Source of the DNA: Planctomyces sp. SH-PL62
GTDB lineage: Bacteria; Planctomycetota; Planctomycetia; Isosphaerales; Isosphaeraceae
Assembly: GCF_001610895.1 (NCBI RefSeq)
Contig: NZ_CP011273.1
Coordinates: 1,860,001 to 1,924,000 of the forward strand
DNA: 64,000 bases
Reading direction: 5' to 3'
A program made the translations under genes and the position numbers. Numbering within the stretch: the first letter of the stretch is position 1; each line of letters begins with the position of its first letter. A model generated the notes under the pieces. The model was given only the letters and a program-made list of their open reading frames with translations, ran no database searches and was not told the origin of the DNA. Positions 8,601 through 18,114 of this stretch are shown one piece after another.

Positions 8601-11564
8601 TCAATCCTGGATCCGCAGTAGGAAGGCGATCAGGTCGGCCATCTCCGGCGGGGTGATCGACGTCTCCAGCCCCTCCGGCATCAGCGACTTCCCGGTTCCG
8701 GCGATCTCCGCGAGGTTGCGCCGGAGGATGGTCTCCTCGACTCCTTCCCGGCCGCGCAAGGTGACGCCGGAAGGGGTCTCGGAGGCGACGAGCCCGGACG
8801 CGACCCGGCCGTCGTCGAGGGCGACGGTGTATTCGAGGAACTCGGGCGAGACCTCGCGGTTGGGGTCGAGGATGTTCACGAGGATCTCCTCGGCCGTGCG
8901 CCGCCGGACCCCGGCGAGGTTGGGGCCGACGGCGTGCCCGCGCTCGCCGAGCTTGTGGCAGACCATGCACTCGCGGTCGAAGACGGCGCGGCCCCGATCG
9001 GGATCGCCGGGAGTCTCCAGGATCGGCTTGAATCGCGCGACGGCCTCGGCGCGGGGGCCGACGGCCTCGGCGGCGAACAGGGCCTGGGCGCGCGCCCGGA
9101 CCGCCGGGTCGTTGTCCGCCACCAGCAGGGTGCGGCGGGTCGGCGGGATCTGCCCGACGGCGACCGTCCCCGCCTCGACGGCGTCGAGCAACGGGCCGAG
9201 CCACGCGCGGCGGCCGAGGAGTCGCGCCGCGACCTCGGTGCGGAGCCCCGGCGTGTAGCCTTTCCACGGCCCGAGCAGGATCCCGGCCACCTCCGGCCGG
9301 TCGAACCCGGCGAGAGCCTTCACCGCCGCCGACTGGAGGGCGGGGGGCTGGTCCGGGCCGAGCAGGGGGGCGAGGACGGCGGCGGCCTGATCGTAGTCCA
9401 TCTGGCCGAGGATCGCCGCGGCACGCACCCGGGCGGCGGGCGTCGCGGACTCGTCGGGGGCGGTGCTCGCGGCCGTGGCGAAGAGGGCGTCGAGCCAGGC
9501 GGTCGACTCGGGCGGCAGGCCGACCAGGCCCGAGAGCCGCCGCCGGTTCCGCGCGAGTCCGTCCCCCAGGCCGAGGGCCGCGTCGGACGCCGCGTCGTCG
9601 CGTCCGCCACGAGACAGGGCGGCGAGGACGCGGCCGATCTCATCGTCTTTGCCGCGGGCCCCGACGACCAGGGCGAGCGACCGCAGCAGGGAGGCCCCGT
9701 CACCGGCGGCGGCGAACCCGCCGTCCCCCTGGAGCCGTTCGAACAACCCGGCCGGATCGACCGTCGCGGAGCTGAGCACGGCCGTGCGGATCCAGGGGTC
9801 GGCCGCGTCCCGCCGCGCGATCGCCGCCAACGCCGGCGCGGCGGCCTCGCCGGGGATCTCGCCGAGGGTGAAGGCCACCTGGAATCGGACCCTCGGCTCC
9901 GGGTCCTCGGCCAGCCTGAGCACCGCCTCGCGCAGCTCGGGCGATCCGAGCCTCGGTTCGGCCAGCCGGACGGCATGCTCCCGGAGGTGCGGCGAAACGT
10001 CGCCGAGCGTCAGGAGAAGGTCGGCGTCGCTCAGGGCGGCGAGCCCTTCCAGCGAATAGAGCGCGTGGAGCCGGCCGACGGCCTCGCGGGAGTCGCGAAG
10101 CAGGGCTTTCAGGAACGGGACGGCGGCGGCGTCCTGGCGCTCGAAGAGCAGCCGGTGGGCGGTGTCGCGGTGCCAGCCGTTGGGGTGCTCCAGGAGCTTG
10201 ACGAGCGTCTCCACGTCGGCGTCGCCCAGCAGGGGGGCCCTCCTGTGGACGAAGTCGGGCGGGGCCAGGCGGTAGATCCGGCCCCGGTCTTCGCCGCTGC
10301 GGAGATCCAGCCTCGCCAGGATGTCCTCGGGGATCGACCAGGGGTGCTCGATCGTCTCGCGATACATGTCGAGCACGTGGAGCGTGCCGTCGGGGGCGTT
10401 GACGAAATTGACCGGGCGGAACCAGGTGTCGGTGGAGGCGACGAACTCGACCCGGTCGTCGGCGCGGGTCGCGCGGAAGGTCACGCCGTCGGGCTCCACA
10501 CGCATGCGATGCACGAGGTTGTTCGCGACCTCGCCCAGGAAGAGCTGGCCGCGATAGGAGTCCGGGTAGGCGTCGCCCCGGTAGACGGTCAGGCCGCTCG
10601 ACGAGGTGAGGCTGCCGCCGGCGACCAGCTCGCTGCGGGGCAGGGCCTTGCCGACCTCCGTCCAGCGCCGGGCGCGGAGTTCGCGCCAGGGCTCGGGGGG
10701 GCTCACCCGGTACATCGGGATCGCGTCGCCGGCCTCGGCTGCGTCGTGCAGCACCTTCGGGGTGGGGAGGAACAGGTTGCGGGCGAGGTAGCGGGACGGC
10801 AGCACGACGTGCTCGGCCGGGTTGCGGATGTCGCAGAGGAAGCGGTCGCCCCAGTCGTCGAACGTGTTACCGAACCTCGCCCCGCCCGAGACGACCTCGA
10901 CCCGCCCGGAGCCGGGGTCGAACCGGAAGTCGCGACGGGCGACGTCGACCCCGGCTTGCTCCGGGGCGTCGGTCGGCCGGATCTTGCCGCCGTTGCTCGA
11001 ACCGGCGCCGTAGACCTTGTGGTCGAGGCCCCACTGGAGGTTGTTCATCACCGCCTGGACGTTGTACTTGCGGAAGCCGGTGAGGACCTGCCGCCGCTCG
11101 TCGGCCTTCAGGTCGCCGTCGTGGTCCTTGAGATACCAGACGTCGGGGGTCGCGGCGACGAACACGCCCCCCTTCCAGACGGCGACGCCCGTCGGCCAGG
11201 AGAGCTTGTCGGCGAAGATCTCGCTCCGGTCGAAGACGCCGTCGCCGTCGTCGTCGATCAGGATCCGGACGCGGCCGACCGGGGGGTCCTGGTTGTCGGC
11301 GAACGGGCGATCCTTCGCAGCGTCGACGTGCGGGTAGTCGGTCATCTCGACGACGTAAAGCCGCCCGTTTTCGTCGTAGGCCGCCGCCACCGGGTCCATG
11401 ACCAGCGGCTCGGCCGCCAGGAGGTCCAGCCGAAATCCCGCCTGCATCCGGAACGACTTCGCCGCCTCGGCCGGCTCTTGCGGGGCGAGCCTCGGCAGCG
11501 GGTCGTCGGCGCCGAGGATGGCGAGCGTCAGCAGGGCGAGCCCCGCCTTGAGTGACCGATTCAT
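8601..11564 (-). CDS. PVC-type membrane-bound dehydrogenase / HEAT-repeat / c-type heme protein
   Basis: A 987-residue exported protein of the type found in large numbers in Planctomycetes. Order: signal peptide (MNRSLKAGLALLTLAILG); a beta-propeller dehydrogenase-like domain from about 30 to 480, with GLYVVEMTDYP-like, ILIDDDGDGVFDRSE and VLDMYRETIEHPWSIP segments; HEAT-like helical repeats from about 490 to 830; and a C-terminal cytochrome c domain with the heme motif CMVCH (about residue 864) and GPNLAGV. Expected in the periplasm, passing electrons from an oxidised sugar or other substrate. Start 11564 is chosen for the signal peptide; an upstream extension is Arg-rich and unlike the family. 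Heads an operon with two amidohydrolases, suggesting a catabolic unit. Confidence 0.92.
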   Translation of the reverse strand: MNRSLKAGLALLTLAILGADDPLPRLAPQEPAEAAKSFRMQAGFRLDLLAAEPLVMDPVAAAYDENGRLYVVEMTDYPHVDAAKDRPFADNQDPPVGRVRILIDDDGDGVFDRSEIFADKLSWPTGVAVWKGGVFVAATPDVWYLKDHDGDLKADERRQVLTGFRKYNVQAVMNNLQWGLDHKVYGAGSSNGGKIRPTDAPEQAGVDVARRDFRFDPGSGRVEVVSGGARFGNTFDDWGDRFLCDIRNPAEHVVLPSRYLARNLFLPTPKVLHDAAEAGDAIPMYRVSPPEPWRELRARRWTEVGKALPRSELVAGGSLTSSSGLTVYRGDAYPDSYRGQLFLGEVANNLVHRMRVEPDGVTFRATRADDRVEFVASTDTWFRPVNFVNAPDGTLHVLDMYRETIEHPWSIPEDILARLDLRSGEDRGRIYRLAPPDFVHRRAPLLGDADVETLVKLLEHPNGWHRDTAHRLLFERQDAAAVPFLKALLRDSREAVGRLHALYSLEGLAALSDADLLLTLGDVSPHLREHAVRLAEPRLGSPELREAVLRLAEDPEPRVRFQVAFTLGEIPGEAAAPALAAIARRDAADPWIRTAVLSSATVDPAGLFERLQGDGGFAAAGDGASLLRSLALVVGARGKDDEIGRVLAALSRGGRDDAASDAALGLGDGLARNRRRLSGLVGLPPESTAWLDALFATAASTAPDESATPAARVRAAAILGQMDYDQAAAVLAPLLGPDQPPALQSAAVKALAGFDRPEVAGILLGPWKGYTPGLRTEVAARLLGRRAWLGPLLDAVEAGTVAVGQIPPTRRTLLVADNDPAVRARAQALFAAEAVGPRAEAVARFKPILETPGDPDRGRAVFDRECMVCHKLGERGHAVGPNLAGVRRRTAEEILVNILDPNREVSPEFLEYTVALDDGRVASGLVASETPSGVTLRGREGVEETILRRNLAEIAGTGKSLMPEGLETSITPPEMADLIAFLLRIQD

Positions 11565-11878
11565 AGCACCACCCGGTAAGGCTGCCGTGGCCCGAGGGCG
11601 ACGGAGGAACGGCCGTCCTCCGGTCTCATCGACAGGCCCGAAGCCTGGACGCCGGCCGCGACGGTTCCGGAAGATAACCCGCCCCGGCCGGGGGAGCAAT
11701 CCGGCAGGCCGGGCCTTGCTTCCCAACGCAGGCGCGGCCGGCTGAAGCTTCGCCGCTCGGCCCCGGTCGTTCGACATTGGCAGCGGTGCGGCGGTCGGTT
11801 ACGCTGGGGAGCTTGAAGCGAGTGCGGGGAACGCCCCGGCCTGCGCAGGGTTCGGGGAGAGCGGAGACGCGGCCGAAG
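11565..11878. other. Divergent intergenic region between heme protein and thrS
   Basis: About 310 bases with no convincing gene. It must hold promoters for both directions, but none stands out. No repeat or T-box-like structure was recognised in front of thrS. Confidence 0.5.
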
Positions 11879-14089
11879 ATGCTCCAGATCAAGTTGCCGG
11901 ATGGGTCGATCAAGGAATATCCCGAGGGGACCAGCCCGCGCGAGGTCGCGGCCGGGATCGGCAAGCGGCTGGCGGAGGCGTCGATCGCGGCGGTGGTCGA
12001 CGGCGCGATCGTCGACATGGACCGCCCGCTGGAGATCGGCGACCCAGCGAACGGGGCGATCGAGCTGAGGCTCCTGACCTCGCGCGACCGCGAAGCCCTG
12101 GACGTCCTGCGGCACTCCACCGCGCACATCATGGCCCGCGCCGTCATGCGGCTCTTCCCGGGGGTGCGGCTGGCCTTCGGGCCGACCACGGCCAACGGCT
12201 ACTATTATGACATGGAGGTCGACGGCCGGAGCATCTCCGAGGACGACTTCCCGGCGATCGAGGCCGAGATGGCCAAGATCACCAAGGAGGCCGAGCCCTT
12301 CGAGCGGTTCTCGCTCCCCGTCGACAAGGCCCGCGAGTTCGTCGCCGACCTCGGCCAGACGCTCAAGGTCGAGCACATCGACGAGGAACTGGCGAAGTTC
12401 GGCGTCCTGAGCTTCTATCGCCAGGGCGAGTTCGTCGACCTCTGCCGCGGCCCCCACATCCCCAACGCCGGCAAGCTGGGGGCGTTCAAGCTCCTCTCCA
12501 TCGCCGGGTCGTACTGGAAGGGCCGCACCGACCGGCCGATGCTCCAGCGGCTCTACGGCACCGCCTTCTTCGACAAGAAGGAGCTGGACGCCTATCTCGC
12601 CCAGGTCGAGGAGGCCCGCAAGCGCGACCACCGCAAGCTCGGCAAGGAGCTGGGCCTGTTCACAATCTCGCCCCTGGTCGGCCCCGGCCTGATCCTCTGG
12701 ATGCCCAAGGGCGCCATCATCCGCGGCCTGCTCGAGAACTTCATGAAGTCCGAGCTGATGAAGCGGGGGTACCAGCCGGTCTACACCCCGCACATCGGCA
12801 AGGTCGACCTCTACAAGACCAGCGGGCACTATCCGTACTACAAGGATTCGCAGTTCCCGACCCTCAAGATGCCCGCCGACGCCTCCGCAAAGGAGCTGCT
12901 CGACGGCCTGATCGCCGGCAACGTCGACGACGACGCCCAGCGCGTCCTGCTGGGCAAGGCCGGCATCCCCGAACGCCTGCCCGACGCCGCGTCGGAGACC
13001 AAGTTCACCCGGCCTTACTTCGAGATGAGCGTCGCGGAGCGGATCGGCTACCTCGAACAGACCTGCGAGTTCGAGGAATACCTGCTCAAGCCGATGAACT
13101 GCCCGCACCACATCCAGATCTTCGACGCCCAGCCCCGGAGCTACCGCGAGCTGCCGCTCCGGCTGGCCGAGTTCGGCACCGTCTACCGCTACGAGCAGTC
13201 GGGCGAGCTTTCGGGCATGACCCGCGTCCGGGGCTTCACCCAGGACGACGCCCACCTGTTCTGCACCCCGGACCAGGTCCGCGAGGAATTCCGGGCCACG
13301 ATGGAGCTGACCCAGCACATCCTCGGCTCGCTGGGGCTGGCGGACTACCGCGTCCGGCTCTCCAAGCACGACCCCGAAGACCCCAAATACCAGGGCGCCG
13401 CCGGCGACACCTGGCGCCAGGCCGAGGAAGACATCCGGTCGGTGCTCGACGAGATGGGCCTGCCGTACGAGGAGGCGACCGGCGAGGCGGCCTTCTACGG
13501 CCCCAAGGCCGACTTCATCGTCCGCGACTGCATCGGCCGCCAGTGGCAGCTCGGGACGGTCCAGCTCGACTACGTCCTCCCCGAGCGGTTCGGCCTGGAG
13601 TACGTCGGCGCCGACAACCACACCCATCGGCCGGTGATGATCCATCGCGCGCCCTTCGGCAGCATGGAGCGGTTCATGGGCATCCTGATCGAGCACTTCG
13701 CCGGCGCGTTCCCGCTCTGGCTGGCGCCTGAACAGGTCCGCATCCTGCCCATCTCCGAGAAGGCCGCCGACTACGCCGAGACCGTCCTCAAGCGGCTCAC
13801 CGACGCCGGCTTCCGGGCCACGCTGGACCACCGCCCGGAGAAGATCGGGGCCAAGATCCGCGACGCCCAGCTCGACAAGATCCCGGTCATGTTCGTCGTC
13901 GGCGCCAAGGAAGCCGAGGCCGGCGCCGTCGCCTACCGCGACCGCGTCGCCGGCGACCAGGGCGTCATGAGCCTGGACGAAGCGCTCGCCCGCGTCCGCA
14001 AGGAAGACGACGAGCGCGTCTTCCACCAGGCCGCCCCGCTCGCCCCCCCGACGACCGGCGACGAGTCGGCCGAAAACCATGAGTATTGA
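11879..14089 (+). CDS. thrS: Threonyl-tRNA synthetase
   Basis: A 736-residue class II synthetase that charges tRNA-Thr. Domains: N-terminal TGS ([17 protein letters not shown]), the editing domain with HSTAH (about residue 80) and CRGPH (about 188) that removes mischarged Ser, the catalytic core with the zinc Cys in MNCPHH (about 406), [13 protein letters not shown] and [19 protein letters not shown], and the anticodon-binding domain. It is about 90 residues longer than the E. coli enzyme; most of the excess is one insertion at about residues 328-395, just ahead of the PMNC motif. Start 11879 is preferred because it begins the TGS domain exactly; a longer version from 11777 adds an Arg-rich tail. 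Overlaps the next gene by 11 bases. Confidence 0.96.
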   Translation: MLQIKLPDGSIKEYPEGTSPREVAAGIGKRLAEASIAAVVDGAIVDMDRPLEIGDPANGAIELRLLTSRDREALDVLRHSTAHIMARAVMRLFPGVRLAFGPTTANGYYYDMEVDGRSISEDDFPAIEAEMAKITKEAEPFERFSLPVDKAREFVADLGQTLKVEHIDEELAKFGVLSFYRQGEFVDLCRGPHIPNAGKLGAFKLLSIAGSYWKGRTDRPMLQRLYGTAFFDKKELDAYLAQVEEARKRDHRKLGKELGLFTISPLVGPGLILWMPKGAIIRGLLENFMKSELMKRGYQPVYTPHIGKVDLYKTSGHYPYYKDSQFPTLKMPADASAKELLDGLIAGNVDDDAQRVLLGKAGIPERLPDAASETKFTRPYFEMSVAERIGYLEQTCEFEEYLLKPMNCPHHIQIFDAQPRSYRELPLRLAEFGTVYRYEQSGELSGMTRVRGFTQDDAHLFCTPDQVREEFRATMELTQHILGSLGLADYRVRLSKHDPEDPKYQGAAGDTWRQAEEDIRSVLDEMGLPYEEATGEAAFYGPKADFIVRDCIGRQWQLGTVQLDYVLPERFGLEYVGADNHTHRPVMIHRAPFGSMERFMGILIEHFAGAFPLWLAPEQVRILPISEKAADYAETVLKRLTDAGFRATLDHRPEKIGAKIRDAQLDKIPVMFVVGAKEAEAGAVAYRDRVAGDQGVMSLDEALARVRKEDDERVFHQAAPLAPPTTGDESAENHEY

Positions 14090-15065
14090 GACCTCGCCGG
14101 CCGTCCCAATCGGCGAGTCGCAGATCCGCGAGGCCGTCGAACGGCTCGCGCCGTGGGTCCACCTGACGCCGGTGGCGACCTCGCGGACGCTCGACGAGCG
14201 GGCCGGCGCGTCGGTCTTCCTCAAGTGCGAAAACCTCCAGCGGGTCGGGGCGTTCAAGTTCCGGGGGGCGATGAACGCCCTCCTGCAACTGGACGACGCG
14301 AGCAAGGCGGCGGGGGTCGTCACGCACTCTTCCGGCAACCACGCCCAGGCCCTGGCCCTGGCGGGGAAGCTGCTGGGGGTCCCGGTGACCGTCGTGATGC
14401 CCGATACGGCCCCCCCGATCAAGCAGGCGGCCACGGCCGGGTACGGGGCGACGATCCGACTCTGCGAGCCGACCCTCGCCGCCCGCGAGGCGGCCGTCGC
14501 CGACGAGATCGCCCGCAAGGGGCTGACGCTCGTCCATCCGTTCAACGACTGGAACGTCATCGCCGGCCAGGCGACCGCCGCGTGGGAGCTGCTCGACCAG
14601 GTCGGGCCGCTCGACGCCGTCGTCGTCCCCGTCGGCGGCGGCGGCCTGCTCGCGGGAACCGCCCTCGCCGTGAAGGCGCGGTCCCCCGAAACCCTCGTCA
14701 TCGGGGTCGAGCCCGAGCGCGCCGACGACGCCCGGCGCTCGCTCGCCTCGGGCCGGATCGAGCCCTCCGGCGACCCCCAGACGATCGCCGACGGACTCCG
14801 CACCTCGCTCGGCGAACGCCCGTTCGCCGTCATCTCCCGCCAGGTCGACCGGATCGAGACCGCGAGCGAGGCCGCCATCGTCGACGCCCTCCGCTTCCTC
14901 TGGGAACGTCTCAAGCTCGTCGTCGAACCCTCCAGCGCCGTGGTCGTCGCCCCGCTCCTCGAACGCAAGCTCGACCTCGAAGGCCGTCGGATCGGCGCCG
15001 TGCTCAGCGGCGGCAACGTCGACCTGGGCCCGTTCTTCGACGCCCTCGCCGCCCGCTGGCTCTGA
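14079..15065 (+). CDS. PLP-dependent threonine dehydratase / serine racemase-like enzyme
   Basis: A 328-residue fold-type II PLP enzyme. The PLP Schiff-base Lys is in GAFKFRGA (about residue 63); SSGNHAQ binds the substrate carboxylate and GGGGLLAG (about 190) the PLP phosphate. It lacks the regulatory ACT domains of biosynthetic threonine deaminase (about 500 residues), so it resembles catabolic threonine dehydratase or serine racemase; sequence alone does not separate these. It begins inside the thrS coding region (11-base overlap), so it is cotranslated with the synthetase, a plausible threonine-related pairing. Confidence 0.88.
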   Translation: MSIETSPAVPIGESQIREAVERLAPWVHLTPVATSRTLDERAGASVFLKCENLQRVGAFKFRGAMNALLQLDDASKAAGVVTHSSGNHAQALALAGKLLGVPVTVVMPDTAPPIKQAATAGYGATIRLCEPTLAAREAAVADEIARKGLTLVHPFNDWNVIAGQATAAWELLDQVGPLDAVVVPVGGGGLLAGTALAVKARSPETLVIGVEPERADDARRSLASGRIEPSGDPQTIADGLRTSLGERPFAVISRQVDRIETASEAAIVDALRFLWERLKLVVEPSSAVVVAPLLERKLDLEGRRIGAVLSGGNVDLGPFFDALAARWL

Positions 15066-16045
15066 CGCCCAGCAATCGGCCCCACGATTGGCTTCGTTCG
15101 CAACCCCCGTCGACCGAACCCAATCGACGCAAATCCAACATAGCAATGACTTTACGGCCGGATTTCGGCTTTGGAAATTGGGTTCGTCCGGCGGTTTTCG
15201 TCGCATCGCGTCAAGCGTCCCCGCAGCGATTCGCGACGCCCAACGGCCGAGACTTCGAGGGCCGAGGCGCACCGTCGCTTACCTTGACGATGCACCTTGG
15301 AACCCGGTTACGGCGAGGAATCCGCCCTCGTCGCAGATCTCATCCCTTCCCCCCTCGCGGCGAAGGGGGAGGACGAGAACGGAAACCGCCGGCGGTTCAG
15401 GCGGCCGGTCTGCGAATCCCGACGGCGCCCCTGCCCGCCGTCCCCGTCATCAAGCCCTTCCCCCCTGGCGGGGGAAGGTGGCCCGAAGGGCCGGATGAGG
15501 GGGGGACGAACACCAAGACCGTCGGCGTTTCAAGCGGCCGACCTGCGGAATCTGACGGCTCCCGTGCCGGTCTTCCCTCTCATCTGACGCCTTCGGCGTC
15601 TGGCTTACTCCGCGAGGGGGGAAGACGGTTGTCGAGCACGAAGACCGTCGGCGTAAACTGAGTCTGGGTCGCGAACCCCGACGGCTTCCCGGCCCGTCAC
15701 CCCCTCATCTGACCGCTTCGCGGTCTGTCTTCCCCCGCGAGGGGGGAAGACTTTCCTCGCACGGAAGCCAGAGGCCTTTCGAGTTGAGGAGGCCGCCGGG
15801 ATCCGGGGCCGGGCCCTAACGCCCCTCGCACGCCGTCGACGCCCGGCCGGGCCGGCGGGGCCACGGGTCGGGCGGGCCGAGCGACGCCGGGTGTTTCCGG
15901 CGGGGCATCGTCAGGGGAGAAGGTCTGATCGCGTCGGGAGCGACCGTCGCCGTGCGAAACTCCGCGGGGGCCTTGTGCGGGGGGCGATCGGCCCGCAAGA
16001 TCGGGGCGGTCGTGGAATCTTCCGCTTGCGCTTCCGAGAACGTTC
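15066..16045. other. Gene-free region carrying repeats
   Basis: Nearly 1 kb between the dehydratase and transporter genes. About 15345-15775 is filled by the palindromic mosaic described separately; the left 280 bases and the right 270 bases show no convincing gene. Short open frames here are translations of the repeat and are not counted as genes. Confidence 0.7.
15345..15775. repeat. Mosaic of palindromic repeats with conserved inner segments
   Basis: Alternation of two pieces. The palindromic piece reads, in one orientation, CTTCCCCCCTCGCGGGGGAAG followed by a small GC hairpin (GGCCC..GGGCC) and GATGAGGG; forward versions start near 15345 and 15450, inverse versions near 15575 and 15700. 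Between them lies a conserved segment of about 60 bases with the core AAGACCGTCGGCGT and CTGCGAATCCCGACGGC, seen at about 15372, 15512 and 15640. The same segment and flanks recur at 26665-26885 and in decayed form at 19405-19502. Structure resembles REP/BIME elements or a small non-autonomous transposon. Confidence 0.75.
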
Positions 16046-17347
16046 ATGACAATCCTCGCGTGGCTCGCCGTCGTCGACCTGCTCGCGGTCGTGTTGCTCA
16101 CCGCGCGCCGGGTCGACGTGCGCCTCGTGCTCTTGCTGGGGGCGTTGCCGCTGTTCGCGGCGGCCGGCGGGCCGGGGATGGTGGAGATGATGCGGAAGGT
16201 GGCCGCCGAGATGTCGAACGCGGCGACCATCGTGCCGATCGGCTCGGCGATGGGGTTCGCGTACGTCCTCCGGATGACGGGGTGCGACGGCGAGATGGTC
16301 CGGCTCCTGCTCCGCCCGCTCCGTCGAGCCCCTGCGCTGCTGGTTCCGGGGGGAATCGCGGCGGGCTATCTCGTCAACACGACGATCGTCAGCCAGGCGG
16401 GGACGGCGGCCGTGCTGGGGCCGATCCTGATCCCGCTGCTCCGGGCGGGGGGGCTCGACGCGGCGACCGCCGGCGCGGTGCTCCTGATGGGGGCCTCGAT
16501 GGGGGGCGAGCTGTTCAACCCCGGCGCGGTCGAGATGCGGAAGCTCTCCGAGCTGACCGGGATCGCCGGGCACGAGGTCGTCTCGCGACAGGCCCCGCTC
16601 AATTTCGCGGCCTGCGGCTCGGCCTTGCTCACCTTCTGGATCCTGGCCGCGCGGCGGGCGCGGTCGGAGTCGGAAGCGGACGTCGAGGCCGAGGATGGTC
16701 TCGGGCAGATGCGGGTCAACCCGTTCAAGGCGATGATCCCGATCGCGCCATTGGCGATCCTGTTCATGGACGGGGCGATGGGGCCGAGTTCGCCGCTGGT
16801 CGAGTTCGCGGGGCCGTCGAAGATCCTGACGGCGATGCTCGTGGGCGTGCTCCTGGCGTGGGCGGCCGTGCCGAAGACCGGTTCGCGGCTCGCTCCGGAG
16901 TTCTTCGAGGGGGCGGGCTACGCCTATACGCACGTCATCTCGCTGATCGTGGCAGCGTCGACCTTCGCGGAGGGTGTGCGGCGGAGCGGGCTGATCCAGG
17001 TCCTGGTGCGGCTGCTGGGCGATCAGCCGGCGCTCGCGCCGATGGCCTCGGTGGTCATCCCGTGGAGCCTGGGGGTGATCTCGGGGAGCGGGATCGCGCC
17101 GGCGGTGGCGATCATGGAGTTTTTCGTGCCGGCGGCCGAGCACCTGGGGCTCGACCCGGTCCGGATCGGGACGCTTGCGTCGCTGGGCGCGCACTTCGGC
17201 CGGACGATGAGCCCGGCGGCGGCCGTCGTGGCCATGTGCGTCCGGTTGTCGGGCGAGTCGGCGACGAATTTGATACGCCGGGTCGTCCCGCCGCTCCTGG
17301 TCGGGATGGCGGTCATGATCGTCGTCAGCGTCCTCCGTCTCTTCTGA
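16046..17347 (+). CDS. DcuC-family C4-dicarboxylate transporter
   Basis: A 433-residue membrane protein with about 12 hydrophobic segments and no signal peptide. Features that match the DcuC family: an N-terminal part ending in GMVEMMRKVAAEMSNAATIVPIG, a re-entrant-like VNTTIVSQAGTAAVLGP, LLMGASMGGELFNPGAVE, and a second half with SLGVISGSGIAPAVAIMEFF and LGAHFGRTMSPAAAVV, whose small/polar residues occur at the substrate site of the ion-transporter superfamily. Likely substrates are succinate, fumarate or malate, exchanged or taken up at the inner membrane; direction cannot be inferred. Free-standing, after the repeat region, with YajQ 110 bases downstream. Confidence 0.82.
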   Translation: MTILAWLAVVDLLAVVLLTARRVDVRLVLLLGALPLFAAAGGPGMVEMMRKVAAEMSNAATIVPIGSAMGFAYVLRMTGCDGEMVRLLLRPLRRAPALLVPGGIAAGYLVNTTIVSQAGTAAVLGPILIPLLRAGGLDAATAGAVLLMGASMGGELFNPGAVEMRKLSELTGIAGHEVVSRQAPLNFAACGSALLTFWILAARRARSESEADVEAEDGLGQMRVNPFKAMIPIAPLAILFMDGAMGPSSPLVEFAGPSKILTAMLVGVLLAWAAVPKTGSRLAPEFFEGAGYAYTHVISLIVAASTFAEGVRRSGLIQVLVRLLGDQPALAPMASVVIPWSLGVISGSGIAPAVAIMEFFVPAAEHLGLDPVRIGTLASLGAHFGRTMSPAAAVVAMCVRLSGESATNLIRRVVPPLLVGMAVMIVVSVLRLF

Positions 17348-17457
17348 CGCGAGGCGATCGACTTGTCGCCGGCGTCGGGGATTGGTATCCGTAAAGGCTT
17401 ACGCACGCCCGTGGTGCCCGATCCCGAAACGCCAGCCCGAGGGGAGCCCGTCCAGCC

Positions 17458-17955
17458 GTGGCCGACAACCATTCGTTCGACGTGGTCAGCGAGATCAACC
17501 AGGTTGAGATGCACAACGCCGTCACGCAGGCCCAGCACGAGTGCACCGTGCGCTACGACTTCAAGGGGACCAAGGCGGCGATCGAGTACAACAAGAAGGA
17601 CAACACCCTGACGCTCACCGGCGATCACAAGGGACAGCTCGAGACGGTCCTCCAGGTCCTCAAGGAGAAGATGGCGAAGCGCGGGGTTCCGGTGAACGCC
17701 GTGGTCCGCGGCAAGCTGGAGGAGGCCTCGCACGACTCGGTGCGCGAGACGATGACGATCCATTCCGGGATCGAGTCGGACGACGCCCGCAAGATCGTCA
17801 AGGAGGTCAAGCAGATGAAGATCAAGGTCCAGGCCCAGATTATGGACGACAAGGTCCGGATCACGGGCAAGAAAGTGGACGACCTCCAGGCGGTCATCGC
17901 CCACCTGAAGGAGAACGGACCGGAATATCCTCTCCAGTTCGTCAATTTCACCTGA
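17458..17955 (+). CDS. yajQ: YajQ-family nucleotide-binding protein
   Basis: A 165-residue protein matching YajQ over its full length: SFDVVSEINxxEMxNAVxQA at the start, RYDFKGTKAAIEYN, a central KMAKRGVPVN segment, and a C-terminal IMDDKVRITGKKVDDLQAVI, ending FVNFT. YajQ proteins have two ferredoxin-like domains and bind nucleotides; some bind cyclic di-GMP and act with a transcription regulator. The start codon is GTG at 17458, with GAGGGGAG upstream and the family's usual N-terminus right after. No c-di-GMP gene lies near. Confidence 0.94.
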   Translation: MADNHSFDVVSEINQVEMHNAVTQAQHECTVRYDFKGTKAAIEYNKKDNTLTLTGDHKGQLETVLQVLKEKMAKRGVPVNAVVRGKLEEASHDSVRETMTIHSGIESDDARKIVKEVKQMKIKVQAQIMDDKVRITGKKVDDLQAVIAHLKENGPEYPLQFVNFT

Positions 17956-18114
17956 CCCTCTCGACCGCACCGCGCCGGCAGGGTCGAAGGCCCGACCGGC
18001 GGGTACGGGGTGAAGCGACATCCTCCCGACGCCGATCTGATAGAGACCTGGCTGTGATCCGGGCTCGCGGATCGGCGAGAGGCCGCCCGGACGGACTATC
18101 GAGGAGGATGACGG

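Noticed and set aside
15345-15775. Repeat/spacer alternation reminiscent of CRISPR
   Set aside because: The segments between palindromes are themselves conserved copies, the palindromes alternate in orientation, and no cas gene is near.
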